From NCBI GenBank assembly GCA_036362985.1, contig JAYGXS010000008.1, positions 19,138,923 to 19,202,922 of the forward strand: a stretch of 64,000 bases of DNA, in the 5' to 3' direction. A program made the translations under genes and the position numbers. The stretch is from Ligula intestinalis. Taxonomy: Eukaryota > Platyhelminthes > Cestoda > Diphyllobothriidea > Diphyllobothriidae. Numbering within the stretch: position 1 is the stretch's first letter; each line of letters starts with the position of its first letter. Below are positions 45,319 to 56,260 of the stretch, piece after piece. Under the pieces are notes generated by a model, which worked only from the letters and a program-made list of their open reading frames with translations, was not told the origin of the DNA and made no database searches.

Positions 45319-46757
45319 CGACTCCCGAAGGGCAGACTACATTCACAAAGCCTCCAGCCAAATGATATCATGGTTTCCTTTGATGTCACGTCCCTTTTTA
45401 CTTCTATTCCACAGGACCTGGCAGTCGAGACTATCCAACTACTCCTACGAGAGAAATACGACGAAACGGTCAATCGCCTCGGGCATGCTCAAATCCTCCA
45501 ATTCCTAAAGTTCTGACTGAAGACGTACTTTAACTTCAACGGAACTATCTACGAGCAGGTGAAGGGCACGCCTATGGGTTCGCCCATTTTCGGACTCATA
45601 GCAGAGGCGGTCCTGCAACGGCTGGAGTCGCTGGTTTTCCGACACCGCAGGCCGAAACTGTGGGCTCGGTATGTGGACGACACCTTCGTCGTAATTGAGC
45701 AGGATCAGGTGCTGACATTCAAGGAACGTCTAAACGCTGTCTTCCCGGACATTCAATTTACGATGGAGGCAGAAGTAAACAACCAACTGGCCTTCCTGGA
45801 TGTCCTCGTTTGCCGCAAAGACGATGGTGGCCTGAAGACTAAAGTGTTCAGGTAAGCAACCAACACTATGCAAGTCCTGAACTACAACAGCAACCACCCA
45901 ATCGGTCACAAACGCAGCTGCGTAAGAGCGCTATTCCAGCGCGTCGAGATGCATTGCAGCGAAGCGGAAGACAAAATTGCTGAATTGCAATATGTTCGAC
46001 GGGTACTGAGAGCGAATGGTTACCCGCACAATTTTGTCAACCAGTGCATGCGCAAACGAGAGAAGAAGCCAAGTCCAGCTGGCCTAAACGTTTGGCGAGC
46101 TCTTCCGTACGTGAAGAATGTATCGGAAGCAGTCAGCCGTCTACTCACCCCACTTGGAGTTGGAGTTGCACACAGGCCGGAAGCAACCATCAGGCGCCGG
46201 GTCATGAGGCCGAAAGACCCACTGCTACGGTAGGAAACGGCTGGAGTCGTTTACCGAATTGGTGTAGTTGTGGACAAAGCAACTACGTCGGAGAAACTGG
46301 GAGATTACTCCGGACGCGAATGGCCGAGCATGCAGCTGTGGTGAGGAAGAAAGACGCCAACTCCCAGGTTGCAGCTCACTCAACGGGACCCGACCATATT
46401 TTCAAGTTTGCCGAGGCCGAAATCCTCGCAAGAGGGGACAACCGCGTGAGCCGCGAGCTGCTCGAGTCATGGTTTTCAGGCCCCCAGTCCATCAACAAGC
46501 GCAACGATTTTGCGTTCCCCTACGGTGTACTGAGGCCTTTCCTGAGCAAGAGAATCAGTCACGTGGGAAGGACTGGGTGCAACAACAACTCCGACGACAG
46601 CGGGCATAATTGTCGTGCAATTACCAGACCCGCATCCGACGCGGACAAGAACGCTCTGGCAATTAATGACCAATCATCGCACCAATTAAGACCTCAAGCG
46701 GTGACTACAAGAACTGACAATTATAGTACGTATGCGGGTGACCGCTGTGAACTATAA
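45319..46757 (+). pseudogene. PLE RT and GIY-YIG, right arm
   Basis: Mirror of the left arm: frames 45289-45516 (motif A, starting in the spacer), 45559-45855 (motifs B and C), 45868-46233 (thumb) and 46044-46757 (GIY-YIG and C-terminus). Stops at 45514-45516, 45853-45855 and 46231-46233 match the left arm exactly. In the 237-residue C-terminal frame the only difference from the left arm is Ser for Pro in the NDQSxHQLRP segment. Confidence 0.85.
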
Positions 46758-46896
46758 ATACCGTGCAATCTGTGCATGTATCACCCCTTATCTGCGCATG
46801 TCACAGACCTGTGTACGATTACCTATGACTAAGGATTCCCGACGGAATCCGAAACGTCAGGGAAATAAAACTCTTTTTCCAGTGATCGCATCTTCG

Positions 46897-47313
46897 TCTC
46901 CTGGACGAAATATATGTTCTAGGGGCTCTGAGAGTTCGCTTGCCAATTCTTTCAGGGGCTTGGCTGATATATTGTCTGGACCGGATGACTTTGCTTCGTT
47001 GAGGCTCTGCAGCATTCTCTTAACTACAGATGTTGGAAATAGTAGAGAATGTACTGCTGAACCGATGTTTAGAACAGCATTGTTAGTATTATCAAAATGA
47101 AGCTCGGTTTCCCTAGTGAATACTGAGGCAAAGAACTGGCTACAATACTCAGCTTTCTCGTCATTCTCAACGACTTCTCCGCCATCATCATTGTTCAGTA
47201 CTGCGACAGGATCCTTGTTTTTTAATCTACTGTTAATATAGTGGAATAGAATTTTGGGCTTTTCTTCGGCCTGTTGGAGGACTCTTGATTCATAGTTTTT
47301 CCTGGCCTGGCCC
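46897..47313 (-). pseudogene. RT N-terminal part, CR1-like copy B
   Basis: Contains RKNYESRVLQQAEEKPKILF, SRLKNKDPVAVLNNDDGGEV, EYCSQFFASVFTRE and NEAKSSGPDNISAKPLKELA (the GPDNI fingers motif), running to SELSEPLEHIF. There the PLE palindrome interrupts; the RT resumes at 43668 on the same strand. Matches SRLKNKDTVAVL of copy A. Confidence 0.8.
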
Positions 47314-47674
47314 GTATGGAGAAGCAAAATCTCTCGCCGAAGTGTCTACGAACAAAAATGATCCGGCAATCAGGGTGTTTGACGGAGTTTGTAGTTTGCC
47401 ATGGGCAGGGGAAACGGTCAACCCACTGGCTTCCAAGAGAACGAAGAAGCACTCTCGGGCTCCCAAAGAAGGTCAACCAAGCCCAAGTGTTACTATAAGT
47501 TGGCCGAGCTTGAGCACGAGCCAAACAAAAAGGGCACCTTCGCGGGCCAAAATGAACAGGAGCGCTGAACCTCGAAGCGAATCTGTCCTAACAAACCCTA
47601 GAGAAGCAGAAAAGGGCGACAGTCGGAAGGGGACTACCACTCGTATAAACTGCATAATCATAAAAGGCGCCGGA
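47314..47674 (+). repeat. Inverted ORF1 segment inserted within ORF2 of copy B
   Basis: About 360 bp on the plus strand read YGEAKSLAEVSTNKNDPAIR and continue to RINCIIIKG, about 95 percent identical to the minus-strand ORF1 frame at about 49515-49150. On the minus strand ORF2 reads HLEEFRR up to one side and RKNYESRVLQQAEEKPK from the other. Copy A has only about 13 residues at that place (EEFRQ to KDYEAKI). Confidence 0.75.
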
Positions 47675-48725
47675 ATTCCTCGAGGTGTACTGGTGACCTA
47701 GTTTTCCTGAATGACTTCCATTTTTCTGTTCTTCTTCTTCAGCTTCCTGTTTAGGTCATTCGTCAACCAGGCAGGACGACTAGTCGTCTTGTGTACCTTC
47801 ACCGGACAAAAGCGCTTGATAAAATCTAATGCAACCCTCTTGAGTGATCTCCAATCCTCCTACGGATCCCCCTTGAGCAGGCAGTCCCAGTTCACGGACG
47901 ATAGTGCATCCTTCATTGAATTGAGATCTGCCTTCCATATGTTTGGCTGGTCCTCCGTTTTCCTCAGCCGTTGAGTATTGAGTGAGTAATCCCACATAAG
48001 CGTCGTATGGTCACTCTTACCGAGCGGAGCACTTGAATGCACTTCATCTATGTAGGATGAATCCTTCATGAAAATGAGATCCAAACAAGTAGCTCGCTGG
48101 GTTTTTCGAAATCTGGTTATGCCCTTAACGTTCTGAACTAGAGATAGGTCAAGCGTGATATCCATTAATTTGGAACTGCAGGAAGTTGACGCCGCCTCCA
48201 CTGTCAGGTTTTTCCATTCAATTGCAGGGGCGTTGAAGTCACCAACGATGAGAACCTCCTGGTGGCTAGCAGCTTCTTACACCAGACCAAGGAGCGAGTC
48301 GTCGGCTCCACTCAAAATGTTTGGTGGCCGGTAAACGGCCAGAAATTCAAGGTTCTGTGAATTCGCCTTCTTGATCTTTAACCAGACGGACTCATACTCC
48401 AGGGCTACAGTATGTTCTCTATCTACAACAGAGATTTCAGTTCTGACATACACAACAACCCCACCTCCTTGTCGGTTTTGGCGGTCTTTGCGGAAAAGTT
48501 GGTATGCTGTAACCGAAATTTCCGAATCCGCGATTTCTGCTTTTAGCCAAGTTTCCGCTCCGAAGGTACTGCCTTGAGTTCATCAATTTTTGAGGGAAGA
48601 CTTTGGGCATTAGTGTAAAGAAAGCTTAATTTAGACTTAGTCACCTCTTTATTCAGGCGGTTGCCTCTTGCGTGAGATTGCATGCAGGGAGCTGTCGGTG
48701 CGAATGGAGATGAACTGTTGTCCAT
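47675..48725 (-). pseudogene. ORF2 endonuclease, CR1-like copy B
   Basis: It starts with MDNSSSPFAPTAP. The motif LSFLYTNAQSLPSKIDELK is the first endonuclease block. After a frameshift come QNRQGGGVVVYVRTEIS, LEFLAVYRPP, LIVGDFNAPAIEW and LGKSDHTTLMW, a full APE-type series including the catalytic Asp/Asn and the SDH motif. The domain ends at WDCLLKGDP near 47860, followed by a basic linker to HLEEFRR, where the inverted segment interrupts. One stop lies near 48278. Confidence 0.8.
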
Positions 48726-48839
48726 CCCGACTAGGCTGTTAGTGTTATCGACTTTCTCCAGGGGAGTGACCTCGGGACATGGACGATTTCCCCGTTCAGA
48801 ATTCGAAGATTGCTCTCGCCGAGTTCACATCTCCTGTGG

Positions 48840-50362
48840 AGTTTTACTATAAGCAATCTCCATTTCTCCCGCTCCGCGGGGGAAAAATCCCGCTGAAAAA
48901 AACCGTCGGGTGTGAGTTTCTAAGTTTTGGTTTCCTGCTTAACAATAGCTGGACCTGAGCCTCACTCTTCAGAATAACCTTCAACGGTCTTGGTTGGCGT
49001 TGTTCATCATTTGATTCTATTATACGGCCCATTCGGAATGCCTATAGAACTTCGACTTTCTCCTCACCCTTTAGGAGGAATTTCAGATATTCTTTAAATA
49101 ACTTCCTGTCCTCTTCTTATCTTGATTTCGGGTATTGGAAGTACCTTCTGTCATGCCTTTTATGATTATGCAGTTTATACGAGTGGTAGTCCCCTTCCGA
49201 CTGTCGCCCTTTTCTGCTTCTCTAGGGTTTGTTAGGACGGATTCGCTTCGAGGTTTAGCGCTCCTGTTCGTTTTGGCCCGCGAAGGTGCCCTTTTTGTTT
49301 GGCTCGTGCTCAAGCTCGGCCAACTTATAGTAACACTTGGGCTTGGTTGGCCTTCTTTGGGAGCCCGAGAGCGCTTCTTCGTTCTCTTGGAAGCCAGTGG
49401 GTTAACCGTTTCCCCTGCCCATGGCAAAATACTAACTCCGTCAAGAACCCTGGCTGCCGGATCATTTTTGTGCGTAGACACTTCGGCGAGAGATTTTGCT
49501 TCTCCGTACGTTAGGTTTCCTCGCTCAAGTTCATGCATTGCTGGTTTTTCCTCACGAGGGAGAAATAGAGAAACAATTTTCCGCTTTTCTATCTCCACTC
49601 TAAGACTGCTAACCACCTTCTCAAAGTTTGTAAATTTTTACAAAGGGTAAAATATGATAGGGAGGCTTTAGCTTCATGAATTTCATCCCTTAAATTTCTA
49701 CGACTTTTAGTTCGCTTGGCATGAAGAGATTTCAGAGAACTTCTAGATCGAGTTTCTTTAGTTTGTAACAGAATTTGGAAACTATCACTGCATCCCGTGA
49801 TGGCGAAGAGAGGTAGGCGCTCGACTTCTACTCGAGGGGTCCAGGGTTTGAATACGGGTGGTGGCGTGACTTTTTTTCCTTGTTGCGATGATGTCGGGAT
49901 TTTGAATGCAGGCACTGGCGAACATTCCTTCCCGTCTTCCAAAGCTGTATAGCACATAGTTTGAATTTTTTCTGCCATCATCTTAACACAACAGACCGTT
50001 AATGAATCAAACAGTTCAGTGGATTGCTTTTTGACTGTTAATAACCAATTTTGATAACTTTCACCCTGTGTGTTCGTGGTGGAGTTGATTAGACGCTCAA
50101 CCTGGTGTTCGTAAATTGAGTTTATTGAACTCGAGAGACTTTTAGCTCTTTTAGCGGGGGGTGATTTCTTCGCAGCCATCTTGCGACTTCTGCCCTCGAA
50201 ATAACGACTAAGGCTTTTAAACGAAATTAAATTAGTATCTACAGTCGACCCCGATGGTGTGGTGGTTACGACTGATACAGGCGAACTACAGGTTTTGAAT
50301 TCGAGTCCCTCTTGCGCCGCGACTTTTACAAGCTGATATACACGTTTATTTTTGCCTCCCAT
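48840..50362 (-). pseudogene. ORF1 of CR1-like copy B
   Basis: The first frame (50362-49589, 257 residues) starts MGGKNKRVYQLVKVAAQ and continues with SPPAKRAKSLSSSINSIYEH. It shifts into a second frame (49616-49083) with SLAEVSTHKNDPAARVLDGV and a Lys/Arg/Ser-rich stretch. A third piece (about 49085-48840) has RPLKVILKSEAQVQLLLSRK, resembling the RRM-like RNA-binding part of CR1/L1-type ORF1. The protein would coat element RNA. Two frameshifts or stops make it non-functional as read. Part of the second frame is duplicated in inverse at 47314-47674. Confidence 0.7.
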
Positions 50363-50640
50363 AATAGATCAGACTGACGATAAACCATATAAAAGCTCTA
50401 CGCAATATGCATAAAGCGTTTAACTGTATGAAAAAGGTTATTGAAACGACTCAGCCGTTTGTAGAGAGCTGGGATCCGGGAGAATTGTTGACAGAAGGCA
50501 GTGACGGAGATGATGCTCGTTTTGACTAATGTCCTGTCATGTCTTCTGAGGCTGGAGTTATTGTGAAAGTGAATCCAATAGCTAAAAACGAAAGTCCGCC
50601 AGAAGGCTAGGTGAACCGAAATCCCGAAAATAATATTTCC

Positions 50641-51394
50641 CACGAAGGACGAGAATGGATGATGGCATTTGTCCCATTTTGATGGATGATCATTACCTTA
50701 CAGCTCTAAAACTTTTGGCGACGCAACATGGGTCTATGTTTGCATAACAGGACTTTCCTGTAAAAAAACCTACGATTTAATGAGGTAGCCCACGTACTGT
50801 TCTACATCAATCATAATTGGTGCTGGAGCACGCCATGTACAGTATTTATCCTAGCTCATAGAATGACGACGGGAATCCTGAAATGCACTAAAGATTCAAA
50901 AGGTACGAATTATCTTGCAAATGTATATCCAGATAAGTCATTTTTGGCGGCATGCCGACTTCTGAACGAGATTCGGTCCGTTCCGCTACAAATACTAAAT
51001 TCTTCGCAATATGACAACTGAACTAGTGCTGATTTTTTCAAGTCTAGTTCCAAAACATTGAGCTAGATGGCCGTAAGAATGAGCTAGATGTTGGAAGGTG
51101 GGCAGGCAAATGGTCGACAATGTGATTGGGGACTACCTAACGTCATCTAGTGGTTATATCCGTGTCCCCATATTATAAGTAAATGTTACAGCATAAGGAT
51201 ATATAAGTCGCTCAAATGAGAAGATAGGTGAGAACTCGAAACCATACATGGCAAGTAAAAAACCTGGCATTCGTTTGTGCCTAAAAGACAAGGGTACAGC
51301 AAGATAGCGGATACATGCGAAAGCCCTCTTTAAAACGCAGAATTTTGGCTTACGTGCACTTCTCTGCCGGCGTCACAACAAAGCACCGTCTGGC
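50641..51394. other. Unassigned region
   Basis: No gene or repeat partner recognised between copy B and the 51.4-kb dispersed repeat. Confidence 0.4.
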
Positions 51395-51745
51395 TTATGT
51401 GTGACTTAGGGCAGGGGGACTGCAATTTCACGGAGATTTTCTTATCATGGTTCAATGTGAAATGCAGGAAAGTAAATGGATTACGTTTTTCTTCCAAGCT
51501 GGGGGGGTGGAGAACGGAGTCCAAACGAAATATTATTTCTTTAAAATGGAGAAGGAATGAGGTCAAAGAGGTAGATTTTTGAGGTTTTCTTGGCTGGCGG
51601 CAGATGGAAAAAAATACGGCAGGCGGCAACAACACGTTCAAGGCCCTGTCTGCAGTGGAGGGGAAAATACGGTCTTTTTGTTGTACGGCGTCTGCAGCAA
51701 AACCAAGTTCATATTGTTTTCCCCCACATGAGTGCACTTTGGTAG
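51395..51745 (-). repeat. Dispersed repeat, partner of 39628-39950
   Basis: Reverse complement of the 39.6-kb copy. A 135-residue minus frame and plus frames across it are not conserved in the partner, so they are not called genes. Confidence 0.7.
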
Positions 51746-53500
51746 AAAACGGAAACAGCCTGCTTCTCCGGAACTCATTTAGATTTACCCACTGCTATCT
51801 TGAAGGTGTTTTGTTTGATTTGTCTCAGCATGTCTGAGGCCAGAACGTAGAATTGCGGCGCGTACAGGGCATTTCCTAAAAACTTTACTCAGCCTGGAGA
51901 TTTAAGAAAATAAATTTGTCAGAATATCAGACCTGCACATGGTTGAAGTACGAATGCTGGATTGTTTTCAGTGAGGCGGTCACGTTTATTCATCATCGCC
52001 TAATTTATAATCTAGAATCAATCCTAAAACCCACTAAGCAACTTATTATAAAAAGGTTTGGCAGATTTGAATAAGGTTGTTGATTCATTCGGGCCTGGCA
52101 GTGAACTTACTCTCGCTGTTTTGGTAGACTCCACACATACAGTAGGCTGATCGAGTAGATAGACCGTAGTGCGACTAGATTATCTGCCCTTGCCTTGCGT
52201 TGGCAACTCAAGTGGTATGCAGCGTTTCCTGTATCAAAGTTTTATTTCACGTTATGTGTTCGAATTTGACCGTAGACAACAAATTATCCCAAGGATTTTC
52301 ACATTATTATTCAAACATGTTAAGTTCTCTTAATGACTTCGTTCCATTGTAGTCAATCTGGTGGATCGTATGTTATAACTTACGAAACCCGTTCTGGGCA
52401 GTCATCGGGATGTGTCCGAGTCCTGACGAGCATCAGGCTACAGTAGTATATGCACCTATTAGTGAATAAATAGAGTTCATTCGGTATGAATTCCTGCGTC
52501 AATTGCTAGAGCGTTGGCTGCGTCGGTAGCGTCGACCATGAAGACGGGTGCAGTCAGTTCATGTCCAGGAATGAACGCCCAAATGCCTGCAAGTGAACGA
52601 CTTCGGTCTTGCCACCAGTCAAATCGGTTAGGCATAGAGTGACATAGACAATTGCGCGTCTTAATTCATTATGCTCCCGAAGTTAGCTCCATTACCGTCT
52701 CTCCTCATGAGCACATGGTGGACTTTGTAGAAACAGATGGTGATACTCCGCACTTTCATCAAATTCTATTGTCAACTTTTAGAAGTTTATTCGGAAAGCA
52801 TATGTTTTCCCAGTACAATTAAAGGGCAAATGAACATCGTGCAATAAGACAGAATTAATACGAGTCGTTTAAATTAAAATTCGCAGTTTTCATACTGTCC
52901 GCCTAGGGAGATTACTTCCGTACACTTTCGGTTAACAGGCATATTGCCACAATATAACGTTAAAGGCATGCGGATATCGAAAGACTTATTATCCCCAAAT
53001 CACAATCCACGCCAAGTGACGTCGCCTGATTGGCAGATCGCAGCGTAAGGGGCATCTGTCACCTCTGACAACTGGTAGGGTCATTGCTAGTACCAGCATT
53101 ACTAACGGCGTAGGTAAATGTCAAAGAGGCCCCCCATCCTCGGCCTCGCACGACTGAGCTTCTCTTCATGCGAAAGGTTATTGGCCGGGAGAAAAAAATA
53201 GCTTGTGTTAAGATAAGCCTCGACGCTTATAATGTCCGTCCACCATGACCTTCTCCATCCCCACTGCCTACAGTGAGGCGTTTTACGAAAGCCGCCTCTA
53301 GGTGTCGAATCAACACGATCTCTGACTCAAAAGGGATCACTCAATCACCCAATCATGCGTGACCTAGGCGCCCTGCTGAAGGGGAAGAATATTCGACTGG
53401 CCATTGCAAGTTATTGTCGACCCTGTCACTTATCTGCCGGAAGTTAACGGTCGCCCGGGTTTAATTTGAGTTGAACCAATTGTGAAAAAAGTTTGTTTGG
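51746..53500. other. Unassigned region
   Basis: A GC-richer stretch at about 52.98-53.46 kb has no open frame of note. Nothing supported. Confidence 0.4.
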
Positions 53501-53504
53501 CTTC

Positions 53505-53575
53505 CAATGAAGGCCTTTTCTACTACGCGGATTCAAATCCCACCGAGCGCTCCGAGTTTCCCACAATTGAGTCCA
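53505..53575 (+). repeat. tRNA-derived SINE fragment
   Basis: AAGGCCTTTTCTACTACGCG, GATTCAAATCCCACCGAGCG and TCCGAGTTTcCCACAA match the copy at 22.28-22.38 kb (AAGGCCTTCTCTACTACGCG and so on). The B box is kept; the 5' A-box part is eroded. Confidence 0.6.
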
Positions 53576-54960
53576 CTCCAATTTTACTAGAGTTTATATA
53601 CTAAGGCATTTTAATGGTTAAAACCTACCTCATCGTCACTACGTATACAAATAGAAACAAGCTATAACACAAATGATAAGGTCGAGTACATGGACCTAAC
53701 AGCATTAATGATGACAAGAATGCTTACAATTATGGTAATAATAATGCATTTAACTGCAAGTAAGATAATATGCAGTCATATTCGTCTAGCTCACGTGGCT
53801 CTGAAATGTTTCCGGTGCATAAACTTACATGCAGTTGCGACCTAAGTTCCGTGGGAACAGTGAGCTTAATCAAATGTGCATCACATTTCACATGCCCCCT
53901 GTTGCCACTTACTGACTCCAGCTGTGCTGATGCTGTAGGCCGATAAACCAAGTCTGATTTCTTAAACACTCAAGGTAGCCTCCGCCAAATGTCGATCACG
54001 GTTCCCGATGTGGCCTCGCTGGCTAGAGCGTTGACCGTACTACGACCTGCCCTCCACATATCGTAATGTTTATTTGCATCAAAATCAAATAGACTTATTC
54101 TCTTTTTTGATCAACCGGTTACACCAGAGGCTGGAATTTGTGTGTTGGTTTATTTGCACAACACCATCCACGTGCATTTATTGATCATTTTCAAACACGT
54201 GATAATCTCATGTGGGAGGTTGTCTACCACGCGTGGATGCTAACACGAAGTAAGTGTTTCGCGTTCGAATTTGTATGCTGTCGCGATGAATATCCCGTAT
54301 TACTTTAATATCGTGCACCCCGGTGCATAAACTCAAATAAAGTTGATGCTTTTCATATAAATGTTGCAAAAAGCAGCAGTGGTGTGAACAAACGGACGTG
54401 CAAATATGACAGCCAAAAAAACGATCAAAATTAAACACTATTTAAGTAGGTTTTATATAGAGGAAAGTTTGACCATTGCTGCATTTGTATTACAATAAAG
54501 AGATTTAGTCCCGGAAGTTAACTTTCAATCGTGGACACCTTAGCTGCTTGTCTCTCACTATTCGTGTTTTTCGAACACATCGCTAGAGTTAATCACAGGC
54601 ATAGATCAGGAATATACTGTTTGGGCCTCTTTTTAATGCCTTTGGTGGATGGCCTACGATGGTCATATCAAGTATGAGGAAATGGGTAAGGCGTTTGCAG
54701 TTGTCGGATAATTTGATGATGATTTATACAAGAAAAAGCATGCAACTACTGAAGTGTAAGCTAACCGCAATAAATGATGAAATTAAATTATTCTAAAATT
54801 GTGGTGATCTGATATAGTTTATTAGCGATGTTTTGGTTCATATTTTGGCTAATATAGCCGGCTTTAGAGTGTATGACGCTGAAATGCAGTATGATCTGTT
54901 TTCAGCACTAGTATGAGGGCTTAATTAACCAGTTGGATTTTTAGTTGAAAATGAGGAAAG
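53576..54960. other. Unassigned region
   Basis: A GCTGGCTAGAGCGTTGACC block near 54010 resembles a tRNA A-box region but has no B box after it. No gene recognised. Confidence 0.35.
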
Positions 54961-54968
54961 ACAGAGGA

Positions 54969-55110
54969 AGAATATGCGATCACTCGGAAAATAATTTTAT
55001 TTTCCTGACGTAAAGGTTTCCGTCGGAAATTCCTAATCCCAGGTAATGGTAGCGGCGTCTAAGTGATGCGCATATAGGAGCCATTCTGCAAACGACTCAC
55101 ACTTTTCAAA
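54969..55110 (-). mobile_element. PLE 3'-end remnant
   Basis: Matches the outer end of the palindrome's left arm (43671-43800): ATGCGATCACTcGGAAAA, TTTTATTTtCCTGACGT, CCTAATCCCAGGTAATGG. Truncated beyond. Confidence 0.7.
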
Positions 55111-55169
55111 CATTTACAAACATATGGGTGCTATTATGTTAATTAACTTACAATTTGACATTTAAATGC

Positions 55170-56260
55170 CGTTAAATGTCCAGTCTTTTCATTGTATACA
55201 AGTTTTATTTCATAAATCGAGATTTTGTTCGACGCTTATACCAAAAAAATTAAAATAAGATATCAATAAATTGGACTTAGCGAAGAAATGTGTTTTTTTG
55301 ATATTAGGTTCTATGAAGATGGCTATATATTTGTCGACTTAAACGAAGGTCAGTGACCAAAGCCTGGTATTATTATTCCTAAGATTTATAAAAAATGCTT
55401 TCCATAATAGGTCAAGTCTGTTAAAATTGCATGACTTTGGTATAGGCCTGACTACATTCTGTGAATATTGCGTCTTTTGAAGGGAATGTTGTAATGAAAA
55501 TGGACATTTTTGACGCTTTTTTATTTACATGAAGACAAATGATTTAATAAGACTATGAATTAAAGTACTTACATTTCTCACTATATTGGATAAGTTTCCT
55601 GTACAGTTGAGTAAATGTATATGGAATTTTATGTTGAATTGTATAATCATCTGTTTGTTCCGTTTCTGAGTTTCACTTAAGCAGCAATAATATTGGTAAA
55701 AAAATGTTGAAGTGATTTAGATTTGATAAGATTTTGTTTTACGTACATGCTCGTGATTATAAGTGATCAGCTTGGCTAACGACTTTCTAAAACTCGATGC
55801 CTTAAATGAAAATGGTCAATTCACAGTTTTTGCGATAAATAAGTTTAAAACTGAAAGTGTTTCTTGTTTCTGGGAATAACAGTGATTCCCTAAAATTGGC
55901 TTCGCTTACACATTACCAAATTTTGGCGACATTTACCGGTTCTGAAAGCGATATATCGTAGATTTCCCTTACTTATTTTTTAATAGCGTACACTATCTTA
56001 ATGAGCAGTTAGGTTTTTTCATACTCGACAGCGTAATAAGTTTAGTCGGTATAAGACTTCGAATAATTTTGCCAAAATTAACGTCAATTATGCTTAATAA
56101 ATTTTTTTTAAATGGCGATTTTTCTATCAAAAGCTATATTAGGATTAAATCCACTCAAGGAAATGTGACCTATCTCATTCCCAACTACCAAGTCAAATGC
56201 TTTCATGAAATGTGAACTTTTTCTCGGCTGACAATATATAATGGGTTATAAAGGATTTCA
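55170..56260 (+). repeat. Dispersed AT-rich noncoding repeat, copy d
   Basis: Carries both halves of the family in order: GTTCGACGCTTATACCAAA, TTCTATGAAGATGGCTAT, CTGTTTGTTCCGTTTCTGAG, then TTACCGGTTCTGAAAG, CTTATTTTTTAATAGCG and ATTTTGCCAAAATTAACG. About 1.1 kb, like copy c. Confidence 0.55.

Larger units (their letters stand above)
43669..46896. mobile_element. Head-to-head Penelope-like element palindrome
   Basis: Arms 43669-45247 (minus) and 45319-46896 (plus) are inverted copies with 5' ends at the centre; paired positions sum to 90566 throughout, except for one base near the outer end. A 71-bp spacer (45248-45318) extends the left copy only (FLHRCLDNNVLPKC on minus). From 43750 inward I find about two base differences; in the outer 60 bases there are four substitutions and one indel. 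Both copies lack the RT N-terminus. The whole unit splits a CR1-like ORF2. Confidence 0.9.
42037..50640 (-). mobile_element. CR1-like non-LTR retrotransposon, copy B, with nested insertions
   Basis: Minus-strand order: 5' leader (50640-50363), ORF1 (50362 to about 48840), endonuclease (about 48725-47675), RT (47313-46897 and 43668 to about 42250), and a 3' region ending in a short tandem AAGTGACTT repeat (42057-42037). It is interrupted by the PLE palindrome (43669-46896) and an inverted ORF1 segment (47314-47674). Without these it is about 5 kb. It is better preserved than copy A. Confidence 0.85.

Noticed and set aside
51330..51837. 135-residue minus frame and overlapping plus frames
   Set aside because: They fall on a dispersed repeat whose other copy has no such frame.
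54000..54045. A-box-like tRNA start
   Set aside because: No B box or foldable tRNA follows.
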